The notes below the pieces were generated by a model. That model was not told where the DNA came from. It searched no databases and was given only the letters and a program-made list of their open reading frames with translations. Below, piece by piece: positions 60,601 through 64,000 of a stretch of DNA of 64,000 bases (its first letter is position 1; every line of letters begins with the position of its first letter). This DNA is from Ziziphus jujuba. Taxonomy: Eukaryota > Streptophyta > Magnoliopsida > Rosales > Rhamnaceae. The translations under genes were made by a program, and so were the position numbers. Location: positions 7,625,001-7,689,000 of the forward strand of contig NC_083388.1 of NCBI RefSeq assembly GCF_031755915.1, given 5' to 3'.

Positions 60601-61558
60601 TTGGATGACCTGGAACCAGAAGAAGCCGTAGCATTAATGTCTGCCTTTGTGTTTCAGCAGAAGAATATTTCTGAAACTTCTCTTACACCCAAGTTGGCTA
60701 AGGCCAAACAGAGGTTATTTCCTTACCCCGTCATCTCCCTTCTTAGGTTCCACTTTTTTGCATCTAAAATAGCTGCAATAGGTTTATGGTGCAGTTAGCG
60801 ATTTTGTTAGTTTTAATGATAATAGATGCCTGACAAGTAGTGTATGACAAATGAGGTGCTTATGAAGTTTGCACCATTTTTATACATGTACATAATAATT
60901 ATAAATGTATGTACGAATAGCATATATGAAAACCAATTGTATTTTCTGGTTAACCTGTAAATTTTTGTGATAATAGTCCACAAAACACAGAATTTGTACT
61001 TTTAATTAAACTTAAGATTCTAAGATTTCTTCCTCTGTGGTAATGCATGCTTGTTGCCTTATTCAGCCCATATAAAAAGAAAGAGTGACTAGATTGCAGA
61101 CAGATAAAATGAAAGCTAATTTTGAATGTTTCTTCATTCCAGATTGTATGATACAGCAATAAGACTGGGAGAACTTCAAGCCAAGTTCAAACTTCAGATA
61201 GACCCTCAGGAGTATGCCCAAGAGAATCTCAAGTTCGGTCTTGTTGAAGTGGTTTATGAATGGGCAAAGGTTTGCTTTTGGTGAATGCTTTAACCTATTG
61301 AGGGTTTAGAGTTGTTCATCATCTTACATCTTCTTGCCATTGCAGGGCACTGCATTTGCAGATATATGCGAACTTACAGACGTTCCTGAAGGCCTAATAG
61401 TGAGGACCATTGTCAGACTGGATGAAACATGTCGCGAATTCAGAAGTGCTGCAGCCATCATGGGTAATTCTGCGCTTTATAAGAAAATGGAAACTGCTTC
61501 GAATGCAATAAAGCGTGACATTGTTTTTGCAGCCAGCTTATATGTAACTGGAGTCTAA
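48696..61558 (+). CDS. SKI2: SKI2-like DExH-box RNA helicase (SKI complex)
   Basis: Cytosolic helicase that, with SKI3 and SKI8, feeds RNA to the exosome for 3'-5' decay. The 23 exons all keep phase: 48696-48830, 49349-49597, 49811-50071, 50218-50286, 50550-50625, 51905-52083, 52207-52314, 52656-52757, 52979-53179, 53330-53440, 53929-53996, 54130-54514, 54777-54932, 55006-55116, 56008-56061, 56698-56955, 57770-57879, 58305-58458, 59070-59535, 60137-60351, 60475-60713, 61143-61269 and 61346-61558. Together they encode 1348 aa, the family length. Motifs: [10 protein letters not shown] (373-381), II DEVH (464-467), III SAT (495-497), [12 protein letters not shown] (779-788). A Gly/Asn-rich insertion follows motif III (about 555-605). 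The arch/beta-barrel region and a C-terminal DSHCT domain (about 1165-1345) complete it. The N-terminal region and length favour SKI2 over MTR4/HEN2. Intron 19 is GC-AG. No lesion seen. Confidence 0.96.
50137..50160. repeat. TA microsatellite in SKI2 intron 3
   Basis: Dinucleotide run about 60 bp upstream of the exon 4 acceptor. Confidence 0.85.
51788..51911. repeat. 57-bp tandem duplication at the SKI2 exon 6 acceptor
   Basis: Two near-identical 57-bp units (GCTAATATAGTGTTGTATGT at 51824 and 51881). The second ends in the acceptor GTAAAG used for exon 6 (51905). The first carries a matching GTAAAGTTCATTT at about 51,842. Confidence 0.88.
55265..55650. repeat. Diverged ~215-bp direct duplication in SKI2 intron 14
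   Basis: The blocks TTGGACTCA, CTTTTGGGA, TTAGAATCAT and ACTAAATAA(C/T) recur in the same order at about 55,270-55,440 and 55,483-55,640. Confidence 0.65.
55767..55912. mobile_element. MITE-like foldback element in SKI2 intron 14
   Basis: 146 bp, almost wholly an inverted repeat. The left arm begins CTATGGTGAGGACGGTCCGC and the right arm ends with its near complement, CCGTCCGCACCATAG. The GTATTAGTAACGG-type inner block is also mirrored. Flanking target duplication is unclear because of TA-rich flanks. Family not assigned. Confidence 0.8.
57322..57720. repeat. 205-bp tandem duplication in SKI2 intron 16
   Basis: GTCTTATTGGGTTGTCGCAT begins at 57322 and again at 57527. The copies stay similar through the CTATCTAGCAA, AAAATGGATATTG and CTTATCAAAAAGGCA blocks. 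Confidence 0.88.
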
Positions 61559-62573
61559 TCCCCATCATAACTTGAAGGTATACCTTTTCCCGATTCATTC
61601 TCAGAAAAAGGATACTGAAGGAATGTGGAGAGGCATAACCTTTTTTGTGTATATCAATTGGTGTCCTTTAGAGAGTATAGGTTGAATTCAAGCAGTTTTC
61701 ACCTGAGGAAGATAACGCTAAAATGAAGCAGATATATTGATCTTTTATGCCATAGTTTTCGTGTAGTGGTCACAAGCTCATCTTACCTGAGTCTTTATTC
61801 TTGCCATGCATAGGACATGTGCCAATTGGTTCAATACACATATATATATATATATATATATATGTATATTATTTTTCCTCAAAAAAGTTATCCCTTTTCA
61901 TTTACCAGGTTACTTGATATTCAAGAAATTCTACTGCCAAGAATGAGGGAAATAACTCTTACAATTCCACCAAAAAAAAATAAAAAATAAAAATAAAAAC
62001 TCTTCTTACAGGGTTATAGTGATCGCATGGTGATGTTTATGCTTTTGGTATTTTGTTTTCAATTTTTGTTCTTAGAAATTCTACTTTTGTTATGTATAAT
62101 TGGATTATAAGTTAATTGATAATTAATTAGGCTTCTCACCTAACTAAAAGTTGGAATAAATTAACTACAAGATTAAAGGAAATTATTAAATAAAATAAAA
62201 GTAAAATAGCCAAATTGAAAACATTTTCAAATGTTTATAACATATGGCTCATTTGGATAAACTAATTATTATTATTTTTCTTTTACTATTATAAATGACC
62301 ATCAAAGTGTTCATTTATCATTTATGCATGTTTAATCTTTCGAACGGAAAAGAAAAGTAGAAAACACAAACGAGCTCTATCACCATATTTTATAATTTTT
62401 ATGGACAAACAAACCGACACTCACAACAACAATTAAAAGAAGTCATCTTAAAATTAAGCTTCGATGTGTGTGTTTTCTGTATATCTTATAGGTACGGTTG
62501 TGGTGGATTGGCCATTTGGAAGAATAAGCTCAACAATCTCATGTAGTGACAGGTCAGCTTGCTTGAAATACAT

Positions 62574-62605
<32 letters not shown>

Positions 62606-64000
62606 GATATAGATATACATGTAACATGTTGGTGCAAAAGAGCTATGTATGACATTATGAGTTAGGTTAAGCATCTTGAGAAGGATATAAAGCAGCTAAA
62701 TTCAAGCCCTTTGAGAAAGAAATATATTTGTTGAGAAGTTAGTACAAGTTGGTATCCGCCTTGTCGGATTATACCCCTAGTGGCTAGCTAATAGTTTGAT
62801 GCTGCATTTATCTGCTTTACTACACCAAAAGGGCATTTAGTAAGTCCTGGACAAATGATTGAAAAGCTCATCCACCCTGATGCAACCTTATTGGTATAAA
62901 GTTTGAGAGTGGCTTATACAAATTTGGAGCAGCAAGCAGTGAACAATATCACTTGCTCCTAACCACATCTTTCAATTCTACCCCTGATTAATATGGTTGA
63001 AAAGTGACAATCAAGGGTTCACTGTTCCTAGGTTTTGTACGTAAACCAATTAAAAATATATATATATATTTTTTTCTCATTTAGAATGGAGATTCGAATT
63101 TGAAATGATTGCTTGAGAAAATAATAATTTTTATCATTGTTTAATAATCCTTAACAAAATTAAAAACTTTATTATTATTATTATTTTTTATACTCGGATG
63201 GAAATTCACACTTGGAATTTTTGTTTGAGAAAATAATGATTTTTTTTTCATTTTTTACCGATCCTTAACAAAATTAGTACTTGTCTTTGCCTTGTAACAA
63301 TTTTGTGGTGAAACTTTGCCTTGTAACATTGTTATTGCTATCGGTTATGAAGCAATACAGTGTATGATTGGCTGCATATTTCACCAAAAATTTTCACCAT
63401 GGTATAAAATTGCTTCAAAGATCAATTTTCCAAGGATGAAAGGTTGGTTATCTCTGTTCTCTAGTTTTTATTTACGTAATGTTTTATTCTTTTAGTCCTT
63501 ATCTGATTCTGATATTCTCCACTGTATAATTTCTCTATGCAGCTGGTCATTAATCTATTTTATCCATTTCAATCTGCTATTATATCGGTTTTTCTATTTT
63601 CTCGCTTTTTTAGTACTCATAAAAGTAAAAGTTGCACATTATGCTTTGTTTTTTTTGGGGGTTGGTTTGTACATGCATTGACCCATGTACGACCTTCTTC
63701 AAACTGAGAGTGTAGCTATGGCAGATTAAACATCTATAGGGAAATATTTGGTGATAATCGTTTCGCAATCTCGTCTATACACGAACATACCATTTCTATT
63801 CTTGTCAATTGCATGAATGCCATCTTAACATTAATTTCTTTTTCTTTTCTTTTTTCCTTGTAAATTTACTAACAAAAATGAACCATGAAACAGTTTTTGC
63901 CTCCATGGAAATACAAAGGAGGTATCAAAATTGAATTGAACTTTTACTATTTGATTTGAGTATCCTGTATGCATTTATGGTATTATTTAAACCTTGTAGG
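61559..64000. other. SKI2 3' flank and intergenic DNA
   Basis: The probable SKI2 3' UTR covers the first 250-300 bp. TA microsatellites lie at about 61,840-61,862 and 62,578-62,605. A diverged duplication of about 117 bp (GAGAAAATAATAATTTTTAT and GAGAAAATAATGATTTTTTT blocks) lies at 63,070-63,280. No further gene recognised. Confidence 0.5.

Noticed and set aside
48696..61558. MTR4/HEN2 nuclear helicase as identity
   Set aside because: The length (1348 aa), long N-terminal region and Gly/Asn-rich insertion fit SKI2; MTR4/HEN2 are about 1000 aa.
62464..62652. 62-codon open frame near the right edge
   Set aside because: It runs into a TA microsatellite and shows no conserved motif.

Overview
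This is a piece of a plant nuclear genome, almost certainly a eudicot. It is AT-rich, has long intergenic spaces, interrupted genes with short exons and canonical GT-AG introns, TA microsatellites, Mutator-like elements (MULEs) and endogenous pararetrovirus DNA. The species cannot be fixed from sequence alone.

Host genes, left to right. (1) An SR45a/Tra2-like splicing factor on the minus strand (3328-5398; leader exon near 6652-6850). (2) An intact MAC5-type CCCH/RRM protein of the spliceosome-associated MOS4/NineTeen complex, minus strand (8190-11825). (3) A decayed tandem duplicate of that MAC5 gene, minus strand. Its exons 4 and 3 lie at 14043-15911 and its exons 2 and 1 at 46513-47179; about 30 kb of foreign DNA now sits in its intron 2. 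(4) A complete SKI2 cytosolic exosome RNA helicase on the plus strand, 23 exons over 48696-61558, encoding 1348 aa. SR45a next to MAC5 is, from memory, also the Arabidopsis order (AT1G07350-AT1G07360).

The 30-kb insert is nested. The outer layer is a rearranged endogenous caulimovirid (about 15,940-46,165). One minus-strand unit reads from reverse transcriptase at 42,740 through RNase H, a viroplasmin-type ORF, promoter, poly(A) signal, leader, tRNA-Met primer site, two small ORFs, movement protein and coat protein to a badnavirus-type cysteine cluster at about 15,960. Further partial copies lie inverted at 42,742-45,975. All viral reading frames are broken. Two related MULEs then inserted about 140 bp apart in the coat-protein region: MULE1 (16583-24526) and MULE2 (24674-35796, with a perfect 9-bp target duplication). 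Both carry a mudrA transposase convergent with a DUF1985-Ulp1 (SUMO-protease-like) gene, the layout of KI/Kaonashi-type MULEs, but they lie in opposite orientation. Each copy is broken at different places. MULE2 has also captured an exon of a UBTD-like ubiquitin-domain host gene.

The most unusual signal is a family of short arrays of TTTCC/GGAAA half-sites in the non-coding intervals of both MULEs. Around the Ulp1 gene they form 17-19-bp palindromes repeated every 20-21 bp. In the mudrA leader introns they form direct repeats of about 11 bp. The spacing matches one or two turns of the DNA helix, as expected for phased protein-binding sites.
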